A model generated the notes under the pieces. It was not told where the DNA came from. It did not search any database and was given only the letters and a program-made list of their open reading frames with translations. A DNA stretch of 64,000 bases from Pelagibius sp028280305 (GTDB lineage Bacteria; Pseudomonadota; Alphaproteobacteria; Kiloniellales; Kiloniellaceae), in assembly GCF_965233615.1 (NCBI RefSeq), contig NZ_OZ247495.1. One strand, given 5' to 3'. Numbering within the stretch: the first letter of the stretch is position 1; each line of letters begins with the position of its first letter. A program made the translations under genes and the position numbers. This document shows positions 1 through 8,016 of the stretch, one piece after another.

Positions 1-608
1 CAGGGGCGGCTTTTCTGCCGTTCACCCTTGTGATGGCCTTCATGTCGCGCTGGGCCGGCGGCCTGCTCGACCGCTTCGGCGCGCGCCTGCCGTTGACGAT
101 TGGTCCGCTGATCGCCGCCATCGGCTTTCTGCTGTTCATACCGCCGGAGCCGGGGGCGCCCTTTTGGCTTTCCGTAGTCCCGGCGATGCTGGTTCTGGGG
201 CTCGGCATGGCGGTGACGGTCGCGCCGCTTTCCACCGTCGTGATGAACGCGCTCTCCGCCGAGCAGTCGGGCCTTGCCTCAGGCGTCAACAATGCGGTTT
301 CGCGACTCTCGGGGCTCCTGGCGGTCGCCGGTCTGGGTGTGGTCGCGGCGGTGGTCTTCGACCGCAGCCTCATCGATCTGCTGGCGCTGCCGGAGGCCGC
401 CGTCCTGCCAGACCTGCGCTACGGCCGCGATCTTGAGGCGATGAACCTGCTGGGACCCGGCGCCGCTGAACTGGAGGCGGCGGTCCGCAGCGCCATGCTG
501 CAGTCGTTTCGTGCCGTCGCTCTCATCGGCGCCGCGCTGGCGGTGCTGAGCGCTCTCTGCGGCTTTTTCCTGATGCCCCGCCGGGCCCTGCGGTCGGAAC
601 AGGCGTGA
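1..608 (+). CDS. MFS drug exporter, DHA2/EmrB-like, C-terminal part (5' truncated)
   Basis: The reading frame is open from the first bases of the window (frame starting at base 3), so the gene begins outside. The visible ~200 residues hold roughly half of a 12-14 helix transporter. Several hydrophobic segments are visible, and the stretch APLSTVVMNAL followed by GLASGVNNAVSRLSG is typical of the later helices of EmrB/QacA-type proton-driven exporters. These proteins extrude drugs or other small molecules across the inner membrane. The tail ends in a short basic stretch (MPRRALRS). The convergent patatin gene ends 10 bases downstream. The substrate cannot be told from this half. Confidence 0.85.
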   Translation, partial: GAAFLPFTLVMAFMSRWAGGLLDRFGARLPLTIGPLIAAIGFLLFIPPEPGAPFWLSVVPAMLVLGLGMAVTVAPLSTVVMNALSAEQSGLASGVNNAVSRLSGLLAVAGLGVVAAVVFDRSLIDLLALPEAAVLPDLRYGRDLEAMNLLGPGAAELEAAVRSAMLQSFRAVALIGAALAVLSALCGFFLMPRRALRSEQA

Positions 609-618
609 GGCGGCAGGC

Positions 619-1686
619 CTAGAGGTACATCGTCTCGATGTCAGCGGTGGAGCGCGCGCCGATATCGGCTCGATGAGCCGCCAACCAGTCATCGGTGCGT
701 TCGTAGCCGACATCGCGGAGGTGGCAAAGAAAATCCCAGTCGGCGTTGAGCTTCGAAGAGAACCCAGGGTCCTGCATCACGTCTTCGGCGTCCACCACAT
801 GCATGTTCAGGCGCTTCAGACGACCCTCGTCGTCAAAGCCGCCGTCAATCAGCTTGGTGACGAAATCGATGGCGCGCATCTCGCGCATCAGTCCGGCGTT
901 GAAGGTGATGGTGTTCAGCCGGTCGATGATCTCCTGCGCCGAGGTGGGTGTTTTCTCGATGTTGATCGGGTTGATCTGAACCAGCAGAACGTCGCGGCAC
1001 TCGGTGCCGTAGATCAGGGGATAGATTGCCGGGTTGCCCATGAAGCCGCCGTCCCAATAGGCCTCGCCGTCGATCTCCACGGCTTTATGAAGATAGGGCA
1101 GGCAGGCCGAGGCCATGACGGCATCCAGGCTCATCTCCGCCAGCTCGAAGATCTTGATGCGTCCGCGGCGGACGTTGGTGGCGGAGACGAAGAGCTTCAC
1201 CGCTTCGCAATGCCGCAGCCGTTCGAAGTCGACGAACTCGTGGATCGTGTCGCGCAGCGGATTGACGTCGAAAAAATTGAACTGATAGGGCGAAAAGACG
1301 CGGGACAGGGTATCGACCATCCAGTAGCCGGGCGTGTAGTTCATATTGCCCAGCCCGGTCATGCGGTCCAGGAGGCTGGGCTGCATCGGCGTCAGAGCGG
1401 CGATCTCGGAGATCCTGCGCCAGACGGCAGAGAGCATCTCCCTTGCACCTTCACGGCCCCCGACCGTCAAGCCATAGGCCATGACGGCGCCGTTGACCGC
1501 GCCGGCACTGGCCCCGGTGACGCCCTCCACAGCGATTTTGTCGTCCGCCAGCAGCCGGTCCAGGACGCCCCAGGTCAGCGCGCCATGCGCGCTGCCGCCC
1601 TGCAGCGCCAGGTTCAGGTGTTTCACGCCCGGCCCCCTGGGCCAGGCGTCGCTGCAATCGGCGCCTGCCTCTTTCGCCTTTGCCAT
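619..1686 (-). CDS. Patatin-like phospholipase
   Basis: A 355-residue patatin-family lipid acyl hydrolase. An oxyanion-hole glycine stretch (LQGGSAHG, about residues 28-35) is followed by the nucleophile elbow G-A-S-A-G with Ser60. The catalytic Asp lies in the D-G-G motif (YWDGGFMGNP, about residue 215), giving the Ser-Asp dyad of the family. No signal peptide is visible, so it is probably cytosolic or membrane-associated. I chose the ATG at 1686 because the residues an upstream ATG (1758) would add are low-complexity and basic. The family also includes poly-hydroxyalkanoate-linked and secreted effector members; nothing here separates these. It is convergent with the MFS gene. Confidence 0.85.
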   Translation of the reverse strand: MAKAKEAGADCSDAWPRGPGVKHLNLALQGGSAHGALTWGVLDRLLADDKIAVEGVTGASAGAVNGAVMAYGLTVGGREGAREMLSAVWRRISEIAALTPMQPSLLDRMTGLGNMNYTPGYWMVDTLSRVFSPYQFNFFDVNPLRDTIHEFVDFERLRHCEAVKLFVSATNVRRGRIKIFELAEMSLDAVMASACLPYLHKAVEIDGEAYWDGGFMGNPAIYPLIYGTECRDVLLVQINPINIEKTPTSAQEIIDRLNTITFNAGLMREMRAIDFVTKLIDGGFDDEGRLKRLNMHVVDAEDVMQDPGFSSKLNADWDFLCHLRDVGYERTDDWLAAHRADIGARSTADIETMYL

Positions 1687-1785
1687 CGCCGCCTTGTTGC
1701 CTCTTGGTCGTCCTTTGCCGCTGCCGGTCCAGCTTACTGTTGCGGCGCTGCATCGCAAAGGGCAGAGTCCCTGTTGAAAGCAGCG

Positions 1786-1850
1786 CTAGATCGAAGCATG
1801 TTTTGACGGAACCACTTTCTGGTTGCGTAAAAACATGTGAATCCGATCGG
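1786..1850. repeat. Imperfect hairpin repeat, family 2, copy 1
   Basis: An inverted repeat with nested arms: GATCG/CGATC outside, CATGTTTT/AAAACATG in the middle, and AACCA/TGGTT around a CTTTC loop. It resembles the elements at 7937-8000 and 14818-14883. It lies in the gap between the patatin gene start and a short plus-strand ORF. It looks like a degenerate member of an interspersed palindrome family rather than a terminator, as there is no T-run. Confidence 0.6.
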
Positions 1851-1891
1851 CATCAAATAGTTGGGGCAGAACTGCCGATGGTTTATGCGTG

Positions 1892-2086
1892 ATGGCCGGC
1901 GGCGGCATCGACTTCCACACAGAGAATTGGCTGGCCCGACACTGGCTGCGCCTGCGTCAGCGCGCCGGGACTTTCGGTGAGGGCCAGCGGATGATGATCG
2001 AGGAAGGCGAAGAGCAGCTGCTGGGCCGTGCCCTGGCGCTTGTCGGATTCATCGCCGTGGTGACTCTGCTCTCTTGGATATCATAG
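1892..2086 (+). CDS. Small hypothetical protein with a C-terminal membrane segment
   Basis: A 64-residue ORF starting ATG at 1892 (a GTG one codon upstream is an alternative). The first ~45 residues are polar (RHWLRLRQRAG, then an EEGEEQ cluster). The last ~18 (ALALVGFIAVVTLLSWIS) form a plausible single membrane helix, as in tail-anchored small proteins. I do not recognise a family. No strong ribosome binding site is visible, so it may not be translated. It lies between patatin and the convergent thioesterase gene. Confidence 0.35.
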   Translation: MAGGGIDFHTENWLARHWLRLRQRAGTFGEGQRMMIEEGEEQLLGRALALVGFIAVVTLLSWIS

Positions 2087-2110
2087 CTCTCCGCCTGACA
2101 GCTAACGGGT

Positions 2111-2545
2111 CTAGCGCAGGGTGATGTACTTGAAGCTGCCCTGACCGCTGCCGATCAGTCGGCCTTCGTCGTCCATGACTGTGCAATCGGCAAAGAAGAT
2201 GCTCTTGCCGCCACCGCTGCGGCGCCCGGTTGCAACAAGTTTCCGGCCGGCCTTGGCCGCACCAATGAAACTGCAGGTCAGTGAAAGCGTGAAGGCACGC
2301 CGGGGCGTTTCCTCCGGCGCCGCGTAGCAGCCGCAGTAACCGCAAGCCGTGTCGATCAGCGTACTCAGCATGCCACCGTGCATGACGCCGCTGCGGTTGA
2401 GGTGCTGCGGCTCAACAAGAAGGGAGACCTGCGCCAGGTCCGGTTCCCAAAGCGTCAGCTCATAGCCGACCAGATCGGCGAAGCCGCCGCGGGCACGCAG
2501 GGGGTCGGAATCGGTCGTATGAGATTTCGAGGTCGTATCGGGCAT
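2111..2545 (-). CDS. PaaI-family hotdog thioesterase
   Basis: A 144-residue single-domain hotdog protein of the PaaI/YdiI type, which hydrolyses acyl-CoA thioesters in the cytosol. The signature region HLNRSGVMHGGMLSTLIDTA (residues ~48-67) carries the conserved Asn and the H-G-G turn before the long central helix with its acidic residue. The length matches the family. The gene is followed on the same strand by nothing closer than the patatin. Upstream lies the dioxygenase gene in the same orientation 65 bases away, so the two may be co-transcribed. The physiological acyl-CoA is unknown. Confidence 0.85.
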   Translation of the reverse strand: MPDTTSKSHTTDSDPLRARGGFADLVGYELTLWEPDLAQVSLLVEPQHLNRSGVMHGGMLSTLIDTACGYCGCYAAPEETPRRAFTLSLTCSFIGAAKAGRKLVATGRRSGGGKSIFFADCTVMDDEGRLIGSGQGSFKYITLR

Positions 2546-2610
2546 GGCCGGGAGACTGCCGGGCTTTTCAGGGTCTGTCCAGGCTTCTGGATCGCCTCCG
2601 CTTCACTCGG

Positions 2611-3432
2611 TCAGGCAACCCGGCCTTCGGCGTTTCCGGCCTCGGCTTCATCGAGGATCTGCGGATAAGGATAGTCGAGGCCGACAAGCTGGCGCAGCAG
2701 GGGCGATGCCGCGGCCAGGACTTCGGGATCGAGGCCGCGCACCTGATCCTCCATCGGCTTCACGAATTTCGGCAGGTACTGAATCAGGATCGCCGTGCGG
2801 TCCCCCTTGCTCTCGTTGGGCATGGCGGCGTGCCAGGCCATCCCGAAGAAGATGGCGGCATCCCCGGCCTTGCCGATCAGACGATCCGGCTTTGCCTGTG
2901 CCCGGTCGGCATCGGACGGATAGCGGGCGAGCTTCTGGCTGCCCGGGACGATGGCCGTGGCGCCGTTCTCCTCGGTAAAGTCGTCCAACAGGATCGAGAC
3001 CTGGGCGTTCAGCGGGAAGCTCGGGTTGATGCCGCTGGGAAAGCTCTCGCGCTTGTACATATCCCAATAGGGATAATCGATATGGAGTTCCTGCCCCGGC
3101 CCGCCGGGCAGCAGGCGGTTGGCGGCGATGGAACCGAGAATGAACTCGGTCCCGAGAAACCGCTTCATGATGGAAACGATGGGCTCGCGCTGCACCATAT
3201 CGACGAAGATCTGACCCTTGTTCAGCAGGTTCCACACCCGGCGCTGCAGATGCAGTTTCTCGGCATTGGCGCCCTGGAAATGGGTTGCCTTTGCGGTATC
3301 CTGGTCGGAAAACCGCATGATCAGATCGCGGGCCTGCCTGATCTCCGCCGGAGAAAAGACTTGCGGCAGAACGACATAACCCCTGCCGTCCAGCAATTCC
3401 CTGACGATGGCATCCTGTGCGGCTTCGTCCAT
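2611..3432 (-). CDS. Phytanoyl-CoA dioxygenase (PhyH) family protein
   Basis: A 273-residue Fe(II)/2-oxoglutarate-dependent dioxygenase. The iron-binding H-x-D is in ELHIDYPYWD (about residues 116-125) and the distal His in FGMAWHAAMPNE (about 196-207). The following R in GDRTAILIQY is a candidate 2-oxoglutarate ligand. The length fits bacterial PhyH proteins, which hydroxylate varied small molecules (ectoine, mitomycin or acyl derivatives), so the substrate cannot be named. It lies just upstream of a PaaI thioesterase on the same strand. The intergenic stretch to the FMN riboswitch (3433-3593) shows nothing else. Confidence 0.8.
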   Translation of the reverse strand: MDEAAQDAIVRELLDGRGYVVLPQVFSPAEIRQARDLIMRFSDQDTAKATHFQGANAEKLHLQRRVWNLLNKGQIFVDMVQREPIVSIMKRFLGTEFILGSIAANRLLPGGPGQELHIDYPYWDMYKRESFPSGINPSFPLNAQVSILLDDFTEENGATAIVPGSQKLARYPSDADRAQAKPDRLIGKAGDAAIFFGMAWHAAMPNESKGDRTAILIQYLPKFVKPMEDQVRGLDPEVLAAASPLLRQLVGLDYPYPQILDEAEAGNAEGRVA

Positions 3433-3593
3433 TTGCCGACCCTTTCTCGATTGGCTGTACCAAGCATAGAGCCGAAACGCCTTTCGATGCCAGCCTCGGA
3501 AGGCCGCTGAGGGAATTCATCCGCCGTCACCCCATCGACAAGCCGGCGGTGCTGCGCTAAATGATGCTTCAGCCCTGCCTCTGGTGGGGTCCG

Positions 3594-3748
3594 TTCTCGG
3601 GGCGGGGTGGAAGTCCCCACCGGCGGTAAGGGCCCTTGTCATGGCCCAAAGCCCGCGAGCGCTCCCGGGCCTTCTGTCGGAAGGTCGGGAGGTCAGCAGA
3701 TTCGGTGCAATTCCGAAGCCGACGGTAACAGTCCGGATGGAAGAGAAT
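3594..3748 (+). promoter_or_regulatory. FMN riboswitch (RFN element) upstream of ribH
   Basis: The conserved blocks of the RFN element appear in order: GGGGCGGGGTGGAAGTCCCC and ACCGGCGGTAAG near 3600-3630, AGCCCGCGAGCG near 3650, GGTCAGCAGATTCGGTGCAA near 3690-3710, then CCGACGGTAACAGTCCGGAT with AGAGAA at the 3' side. A GC-rich hairpin (CCCGGCC/GGCCGGG) sits between the aptamer and the ribH ribosome binding site (AAGGAGA, about 3823-3829). FMN binding therefore probably shuts off ribH expression. Confidence 0.93.
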
Positions 3749-3834
3749 GGAGCAGCGGCTCCCGGCCGACGGCCGGGCGCGCGGCTGTTTCCTGACGCCC
3801 TGGTTCTGGTCTCTGATGCGACAAGGAGAAAGCC

Positions 3835-4314
3835 ATGAATCAGAGCTCTGAAGATACCCAAGAAAAGAAGCTGGTGGCCTTCGTTAAAGCGCGCTGGCAT
3901 GCGGACATTGTCGACCAGTGTCATACCGCCTTCGTTGAAGAAATGGATCGCCTGACCCAGGGCGGCTTTGCGGTCGAGGTTTTTGAAGCGCCGGGGGCCT
4001 TTGAGATTCCCCTCTTGGCCCGCGATCTGGCCAAGACCGGACGTTATCAGGCGATTGTCGGATCGGCCTTTGTCGTCAACGGTGGCATCTATCGTCATGA
4101 GTTCGTTGCGGAGACGGTGGTGGCGGCATTGATGCAGGTGCAGATGGAAACCGACCTGCCAGTCTTCTCCGCTGTGCTTACGCCGCACAACTTTCATGAA
4201 AGCGAAGAACACCGCCAATTCTTTCACCAGCATTTCCGGGTAAAGGGGCGGGAGGCCGCTGCGGCCTGCGTCGAGATGCTGGCCGCGCGTCAGGCGGTAA
4301 AGCAGGCGGCCTGA
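3835..4314 (+). CDS. ribH2: 6,7-dimethyl-8-ribityllumazine synthase, type II
   Basis: A 159-residue lumazine synthase, which condenses 5-amino-6-ribitylaminouracil with dihydroxybutanone phosphate in the penultimate step of riboflavin synthesis. The EAPGAFEIPL substrate-binding stretch is at about residues 53-62. The C-terminal HNFHESEEHRQFF segment resembles the rhizobial/Brucella type II enzyme rather than the house-keeping ribH paired with ribE. It stands alone behind an FMN riboswitch, so its expression should follow flavin demand. The ATG at 3835 follows a good AAGGAG site. The other riboflavin genes are not in the window. Confidence 0.93.
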   Translation: MNQSSEDTQEKKLVAFVKARWHADIVDQCHTAFVEEMDRLTQGGFAVEVFEAPGAFEIPLLARDLAKTGRYQAIVGSAFVVNGGIYRHEFVAETVVAALMQVQMETDLPVFSAVLTPHNFHESEEHRQFFHQHFRVKGREAAAACVEMLAARQAVKQAA

Positions 4315-4422
4315 CACCTTCGGGTTTGGGCGGCTCCTGCGGTCTCTGCTAAAAGAGGGGATTCGCTGGGGACGTCGGTCGCTGCGACCGCCGCCGGCAG
4401 ATTGCGATAGGCCGGAGGCCGC

Positions 4423-5181
4423 ATGATCGAATGGCTTGTTCCCGCCGACGTCGGCCTCGCGGCATCCTTGGTTCTCGTGGCCGTCAGCGCGGCGACCTCG
4501 TTTCTGACCGCTGCCGCCGGGATCGGCGGTGGTATCGTCCTGATTGCCGTCATGGCCGTCCTGGTGCCGGCCGCCGTGCTGATCCCCGTTCACGGGGTCG
4601 TTCAGATCGGCTCCAACGCCGGGCGCACGGCCGTCATGCTGCGCTCCGTACAGTGGCGGGTTATCCTGCTGTTCAGTCTGGGCAGCCTGGTGGGGGCGGC
4701 GCTTGGCGGTATGACGGCGGTGCGCCTGCCGCCGGCGGTTCTTAACATCGGTCTCGCCGGTTTCATTCTCTGGTCGGTCTGGGGGCCGGTCATGGCACCC
4801 CCGGGCCGTTTCAAGGTCGTCGCCAGCGGCGCTTTTTCCAGCTTTCTCACCATGTTCTTCGGCGCCACCGGACCCTTCGTCGCGGCGACGATAAAGACCA
4901 TGAAATTCGGCCGCCTGGAGCATGTGGCGACCCATGCCGCCTGCATGGTGGCCCAGCACGGCATCAAGGTTTTCGCCTTCGGGCTGCTCGGTTTCAACTA
5001 CGCACCCTACGCCGCTCTGATCGTGGCGATGATCGTCAGTGGCTTCCTCGGTACCTTGCTGGGTCGGCACGTGCTGGTGAGAATGAAGGAGGAGACCTTT
5101 CAGCGCGTCATCGCGGTCGTGCTCTCCGTCCTGGCGCTGCGTCTGCTCTACGAGGGGGTCGTCTTGCTGGGGCTCGTTTGA
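4423..5181 (+). CDS. TauE/SafE-family membrane permease
   Basis: A 252-residue integral membrane protein with about eight hydrophobic segments. It shows the two-half pattern of TauE/SafE proteins: GIGGGIVLIAVMAVLVP with HGVVQIGSNAGR in the first half, and FGATGPFVAATIKT with HGIKVFAFGLLGF in the second. Family members move sulfoacetate, sulfite, formate or other organic anions across the inner membrane. Nothing nearby fixes the substrate. It stands alone on the plus strand about 110 bases after ribH and converges on the desuccinylase gene (12-base gap). Confidence 0.85.
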   Translation: MIEWLVPADVGLAASLVLVAVSAATSFLTAAAGIGGGIVLIAVMAVLVPAAVLIPVHGVVQIGSNAGRTAVMLRSVQWRVILLFSLGSLVGAALGGMTAVRLPPAVLNIGLAGFILWSVWGPVMAPPGRFKVVASGAFSSFLTMFFGATGPFVAATIKTMKFGRLEHVATHAACMVAQHGIKVFAFGLLGFNYAPYAALIVAMIVSGFLGTLLGRHVLVRMKEETFQRVIAVVLSVLALRLLYEGVVLLGLV

Positions 5182-5193
5182 CCGCCGTGACGC

Positions 5194-6237
5194 TCAGATA
5201 ATCTCGTCTTCGTCGAAGAGAGGGTCGGACTGAAGCTCGGCTTCAATCTGGCCGACGGCGGCCTCCAGTTTTCCAGCCCGCTTGTGCCGGGCGATGTGAG
5301 CCAGGCCGTCGCCCTGGTTGACCACCGGCAGGTTGGTGCGGCCGATCATCAGCCCGGCATCGCGGGCGCGGACCTCGGTCTCGGTCTCTCCGAAGGGGTC
5401 GGAGATGATGCCGATCAAGTCCCCTTCGGCAACGCTGTCGCCGATGGTCTTGAAGCTGCGCAGGACGCCGCCGTCAGGCGCGCGCAGCCAGTAGCTCGAC
5501 TGCGAGATGGTGGGCGTCACCTTGGCATCCCGCACACTGCGCGCTGGCAGCATGCCCAGGCGCTTCATCACCCGCAGGATGCCGGTGACCCCGACCCGTA
5601 TGGCGAACTCATCGAAGCGCAGGCCTTCACCGGCTTCGAACAGCATGACATCGGTGCCGACGGACTGCGCCGCCTGGCGCAGGGAACCCTCGCGCAGCGG
5701 CGCTTCCAGGATCACCGGCGGGCCGAAGACGATGGCCAGTTCCTCCATGCGCTCCTGGTCCGGCGAGATACGGATCTGCGGCAGGTTCACCCGGTGTACC
5801 GCGGCGGAATGAAGATCGATCCCGACCTCCGCCCGGGCGACGATTTCCGTCAGGAAAAGGTCGGCGAGCTGGCCGGCCAGGGAACCTTTGGCCGAACCCG
5901 GAAAGGAGCGGTTCAGGTCGCGGCGGTCCGGCAGATAGCGCGAATGACTGATGAAGCCGAAGGCATTGACGATGGGCACGGCAAGCAGGCTGCCGCGCAA
6001 CTTGGCCAGGGCGGGCAGGGCCAGCAGCCGGCGGATGATCTCAACGCCGATGATTTCGTCGCCATGGATGGCGGCGGAGACGAAAAGCGTCGGACCGGGC
6101 CGGATGCCGTGGGCGACATGGACCGGCAAGGCCATGGGGGTGTGATTGGAGAGAACCGAGAGCGGCAGGCCGACGGTACGGCGCTGCCCGGCCTCGACGC
6201 TGAATTCGCCGATCTGAAACGCGGCCCGCCCCGGCAT
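5194..6237 (-). CDS. Succinylglutamate desuccinylase/aspartoacylase family protein
   Basis: A 347-residue zinc carboxypeptidase-fold protein of the AstE/aspartoacylase superfamily. The zinc ligands appear as H-G-D-E in AAIHGDEIIGVEI (about residues 57-69) and the later His in DLHSAAVHRVNLP. The product would cleave an N-acyl or gamma-glutamyl-type amide. It starts 4 bases after the rimK-like gene and is the last of three co-directional genes (protease, ligase, desuccinylase). That arrangement recurs in proteobacteria and suggests all three act on one glutamylated or acylated product. The actual substrate is unknown; it is not an arginine-degradation AstE by context. Confidence 0.85.
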   Translation of the reverse strand: MPGRAAFQIGEFSVEAGQRRTVGLPLSVLSNHTPMALPVHVAHGIRPGPTLFVSAAIHGDEIIGVEIIRRLLALPALAKLRGSLLAVPIVNAFGFISHSRYLPDRRDLNRSFPGSAKGSLAGQLADLFLTEIVARAEVGIDLHSAAVHRVNLPQIRISPDQERMEELAIVFGPPVILEAPLREGSLRQAAQSVGTDVMLFEAGEGLRFDEFAIRVGVTGILRVMKRLGMLPARSVRDAKVTPTISQSSYWLRAPDGGVLRSFKTIGDSVAEGDLIGIISDPFGETETEVRARDAGLMIGRTNLPVVNQGDGLAHIARHKRAGKLEAAVGQIEAELQSDPLFDEDEII

Positions 6238-6241
6238 CGCC

Positions 6242-7147
6242 TCAGCCGCGGCCTTTCGTCTTGGTCTTGCCCGGTTTGGCGTTCTTTTCCAGGTACTGGA
6301 TCATCAGGTCGGCGACATCGACGCCGGTCGCCTTTTCGACACCCTCCAGGCCGGGCGAGGAATTCACCTCCATCACCACCGCGCCGTGATTGGAGCGCAG
6401 CATATCGACGCCACAGACGTTCAATCCCATTGCCTTGGCAGCTCGCACGGCGGTCGAGCGTTCCTCGGCGGTGATCTTGATCCGATTGGCTTCGCCGCCG
6501 CGGTGCAGGTTGGAGCGAAAGTCGTCCGTGGCGCCATGCCGTTGCATGGCTGCCACCACCTTGCCGCCGACCACGAAGGCGCGGATATCCGTGCCGCCGG
6601 CTTCCTTGATGAACTCCTGCACCAGGATGTTCACGTTGGCGCCGCGGAAGGCCTCGACCACCGACTTGGCCGAAATCTTCGTATCGGCCAACACCACGCC
6701 GATCCCCTGGGTGCCTTCCAGAAGCTTGATCACCACCGGTGCGCCACCGGCGATCTTGATCACTTCCTCGGTCACCTTGGGATCGTGGGCGAAAGCGGTG
6801 ACCGGCAGGCCGATGCCGTCACGCGCCAGCAGTTGCATGGAGCGCAGCTTGTCGCGGGACCGCCCGATTGCCACCGACTCGTTCAGCGGAAAGACGCCCA
6901 TCATCTCGAACTGCCGCAGCACGGCGAGGCCGTAGTAGGTGATCGACGCCCCGATCCGCGGGATCACCGCATCGTAACCGGCCAGCTTCTCGCCGTTGTA
7001 GATCACCATCGGCCGGTGCGAGGTGATGTTCATGTAGCAGCGCAGCGTGTTGATGATGTCGAGTTCGTGCCCCCGCGCCTCCGCAGCCTCGACCAGACGC
7101 TTGTGCGAGTAGAGATTGGCGTTTCGGGCCAGCATTAGCATCTTCAT
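6242..7147 (-). CDS. rimK: RimK-like ATP-grasp alpha-L-glutamate ligase
   Basis: A 301-residue ATP-grasp enzyme very close in layout to E. coli RimK, which adds glutamates to the C-terminus of ribosomal protein S6. Seen: an N-terminal domain (MLARNANLYSHKRL), the VVIKLLEGTQGIGVV glycine-rich ATP loop (about residues 139-153), and the Mg-binding MEVNSSPGLEG motif near residue 260. It sits between a RimB-like protease gene (97 bases upstream) and the desuccinylase (4 bases downstream). S6 itself is not encoded here, so modification of S6 rather than another acceptor is inference. Confidence 0.88.
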   Translation of the reverse strand: MKMLMLARNANLYSHKRLVEAAEARGHELDIINTLRCYMNITSHRPMVIYNGEKLAGYDAVIPRIGASITYYGLAVLRQFEMMGVFPLNESVAIGRSRDKLRSMQLLARDGIGLPVTAFAHDPKVTEEVIKIAGGAPVVIKLLEGTQGIGVVLADTKISAKSVVEAFRGANVNILVQEFIKEAGGTDIRAFVVGGKVVAAMQRHGATDDFRSNLHRGGEANRIKITAEERSTAVRAAKAMGLNVCGVDMLRSNHGAVVMEVNSSPGLEGVEKATGVDVADLMIQYLEKNAKPGKTKTKGRG

Positions 7148-7244
7148 CGGCGCGTCCTAGTTTCGAAGTCTGGGTCTCGGCGTTTTTGGGTTCGCCGTTT
7201 TTGGGTTCGTGTGCTGCTGCCTCGGTTTTTTCGCCTCGGCCTGG

Positions 7245-7778
7245 TTACTTGGGGCTTAATAGAAAGGATTTCGTCGGGTGTACCAGAAAGCGCCCGGCGC
7301 GCAATGCGGTTCTGCCGAACAGCATTTCGAAACCCATCTCGGCGCGGTCGGTTAGGGTGACCTCGATATCGAAGTGGCGGCCGCCCAGAACAACCGGCGT
7401 GGTGATGACATAGCGGTCCTGGCTGTGCCCGCTGGAGCTTTTGATGCTGCGTCGGTCGCGGACCGGGGCGCGGCATTCGATTCGCGCCAGATCGCGGGCG
7501 CCGCCGCTGTGGGGGGCGACCTGAAAGGAAACCCAGGCAGTGCCGTCGTTGTCGAAGGGCGTGATCTGCATGGCGTGGAGCGCCGAGGTGCGGGCACCGG
7601 TATCGACCTTGGCCTTGATCCGCTCGATCCCGAAGGCCGGCAGGGCCAACCACTCCCGCCAGCCGATCAGGGCCCGCTTCTCCACCAGCGAGAGGACCTC
7701 CGCCTTGATCCCCCGCCGTTTCGGCGCTGTCATCCGCGCCCCGGGCTTTCTCACGGGCTTTTTTGCCTTCTTTGCCAT
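7245..7778 (-). CDS. RimB-like 'ATP-dependent zinc protease' (retropepsin-type fold)
   Basis: A 177-residue protein of the family often annotated as ATP-dependent zinc protease. After a basic N-terminus (KKAKKPVRKPG) the central motif KVDTGARTSALHA contains D-T-G-A, the retropepsin-like active-site triad. MLFGRTALRAGRFLVHP near the C-terminus is also typical. In Pseudomonas a relative (RimB) is encoded with rimK, and here it is the first of three genes with rimK and a desuccinylase. I infer that it trims the polyglutamate tail made by RimK. The name 'zinc protease' is historic; no HExxH motif is present. Confidence 0.82.
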   Translation of the reverse strand: MAKKAKKPVRKPGARMTAPKRRGIKAEVLSLVEKRALIGWREWLALPAFGIERIKAKVDTGARTSALHAMQITPFDNDGTAWVSFQVAPHSGGARDLARIECRAPVRDRRSIKSSSGHSQDRYVITTPVVLGGRHFDIEVTLTDRAEMGFEMLFGRTALRAGRFLVHPTKSFLLSPK

Positions 7779-7867
7779 CGCGCGTGACCGCCGGGCCCCC
7801 CAAAGACGTGCTTTCTTTGGATGCTGACGGACCTTGGGGGCCGGATCAAGGAAACTATCGCCGCTAC

Positions 7868-7922
7868 AGCAGATCCAGGATTGATGGAATCGCTTCAGCG
7901 ATCCATCAATCCTGGATCTGCT
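7868..7922. repeat. Long palindrome, family 2 relative
   Basis: Two arms of about 26 bases (AGCAGATCCAGGATTGATGG outward, then ATCGCT inward) pair almost perfectly around a 2-base TC loop, with a single bulged base. The outer AGCAGATC/GATCTGCT ends match the element at 14818-14883. It lies between the protease gene start and the 3' end of the RND pump gene, next to another hairpin (7937-8000). Confidence 0.75.
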
Positions 7923-7936
7923 TCAGCTTTTGGTCG

Positions 7937-8000
7937 TAGAGCGGATTCACATGTTTTGCCGAAACCACGCAGTGGTTCCGTCAAAGCATGATCCGCTCTA
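7937..8000. repeat. Hairpin repeat, family 2
   Basis: An inverted repeat with outer arms TAGAGCGGAT/ATCCGCTCTA and an inner GAACCAC-type stem (AACCAC/GTGGTT). Its ends closely match the element at 14818-14883, and its middle (CATGTTTTG, GGTTCCGTCAAA) matches the degenerate one at 1786-1850. It sits 17 bases from the end of the RND pump gene. There is no T-run, so it is unlikely to be a simple intrinsic terminator. Confidence 0.75.
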
Positions 8001-8016
8001 GCCGGCGCCCGGCTGC

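Noticed and set aside
3517..5070. A 517-codon minus-strand frame across the riboswitch, ribH and TauE genes
   Set aside because: It crosses a riboswitch and two clear genes, and its product is low-complexity and rich in Gly, Arg and His, as shadow frames are.
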